This document shows, piece after piece, positions 63,813 through 64,000 of a stretch of DNA of 64,000 bases. Position numbers and translations under genes: made by a program. Where the stretch lies: positions 1 to 64,000 of the forward strand of contig NZ_ALPT02000006.1 of NCBI RefSeq assembly GCF_000292245.2, read 5' to 3'. The notes beneath the pieces are model-generated. The model did no database searches. It was not told the DNA's origin and saw only the letters and a list, made by a program, of their open reading frames with translations. How positions within the stretch are numbered: position 1 is the stretch's first letter; each line of letters starts with the position of its first letter. This DNA comes from Alkalihalobacillus alcalophilus ATCC 27647 = CGMCC 1.3604. Its GTDB lineage: Bacteria > Bacillota > Bacilli > Bacillales > Bacillaceae_D.

Positions 63813-64000
63813 TTACTTCCCAATTACAAATCGAATCTCTTCATAACTAATGGTTTCATCTAGTTGTTCTTTGATTGGTTTTAACTTTTCTGTTCCTACC
63901 ACATTAACCACTTGTTTAATCTGCTCTACCTTCCACGGCTCCACGTACTTTTCCAAAGAATCGATTTCTCCATTATGCAGCCCTTTAATTAAATGGGATT
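63813..64000 (-). CDS. C-terminal fragment of an HTH_40-type protein (YpbB-like), cut by window edge
   Basis: Sixty-two codons run from the right edge to a TAA at 63813, ending KPIKEQLDETISYEEIRFVIGK. The pattern I-Q-VV-GTEKLKPIKEQL-ISYEEIRF is typical of the C-terminal helix-turn-helix of YpbB or RecQ-linked proteins. The rest lies outside the window. Confidence 0.5.
   Translation of the reverse strand, partial: SHLIKGLHNGEIDSLEKYVEPWKVEQIKQVVNVVGTEKLKPIKEQLDETISYEEIRFVIGK

Noticed and set aside
1..64000. CRISPR arrays, tRNA, rRNA, phage or defence genes
   Set aside because: No regularly spaced repeats, no cloverleaf or rRNA signatures, and no integrase, capsid, nuclease-toxin or restriction gene was recognised.

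Overview
The window is chromosomal DNA of a low-GC, endospore-forming Bacillaceae. It has two germinant-receptor operons, bacillithiol genes (bshB2, a ytxJ-type bacilliredoxin), LtaS-type lipoteichoic acid synthesis, a Rok-free B. subtilis-like gene complement and AGGAGG ribosome-binding sites. Many exported proteins are very acidic, which fits a halophile or alkaliphile (inference). Most genes lie on the minus strand. No rRNA, tRNA, CRISPR array, phage module or defence island was seen.

Layout. 0-5 kb: beta-lysine acetyltransferase with a sigma-54 activator, a lipoprotein and a class D sortase. 5-17 kb: a DinG/XPD-type helicase, then two tandem ger operons, both in the order gerB-gerA-gerC, separated by a quinone oxidoreductase and a small unknown gene. 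The first gerA has a frameshift near its 3' end at a U UUU UUA heptamer. 17-23 kb: ilvE, a PpiC-type foldase, an HtrA-type protease and a BCCT carrier.

23-35 kb is a sulfur-acquisition region on one strand. In transcription order: a cysteine-containing Rrf2 regulator, yezD (54 aa), sulfate transporter sbp-cysT-cysW-cysA, a small unknown membrane protein, a TauD-type dioxygenase, a flavin monooxygenase, a sulfonate/taurine ABC transporter, a degenerate SsuE-like protein, SsuE and the BCCT carrier. The four leaders or intergenic gaps at 35.2, 30.2, 29.8 and 23.9 kb carry the same small RNA-like motif (a 4-bp stem with a 4-nt loop, flanked by YGA and AR) fused directly to an intrinsic terminator. 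A 17-bp motif, AGTCGG-centred, occurs before rrf2 and before the monooxygenase gene. Together these suggest a shared sulfur-responsive attenuation/Rrf2 control circuit that I do not recognise from known riboswitches.

35-49 kb: ylmA-type ABC ATPase, ltaS-type synthase, zwf, a thioredoxin-like/BdbC disulfide pair, and the purine-catabolic xanthine dehydrogenase operon pucABCDE with an amidohydrolase. 49-64 kb: a two-component system followed by a stand-alone HemD-like gene, a YdbM-type acyl-CoA dehydrogenase behind an HtrA-like protease, yojF-bshB2, a chemoreceptor, a 5'-3' exonuclease, an alpha/beta hydrolase, a GNAT-like protein, lipoproteins, ytxJ, degV and the 3' end of a further gene.

Three copies of a non-coding mobile element (804-973 bp) lie at 4.2, 18.2 and 54.0 kb. 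Copies 1 and 3 have both 13-bp terminal inverted repeats (CTCAACTTTCGCA / TGCGAAAGTTGAG); copy 2 has lost most of the left one. Each copy is flanked by a perfect 7-bp direct repeat (GAAATAA, TTAATTA, TTATTCT), and each contains two long GC-rich arms in inverted orientation. They look like transposase-less, trans-mobilised elements.
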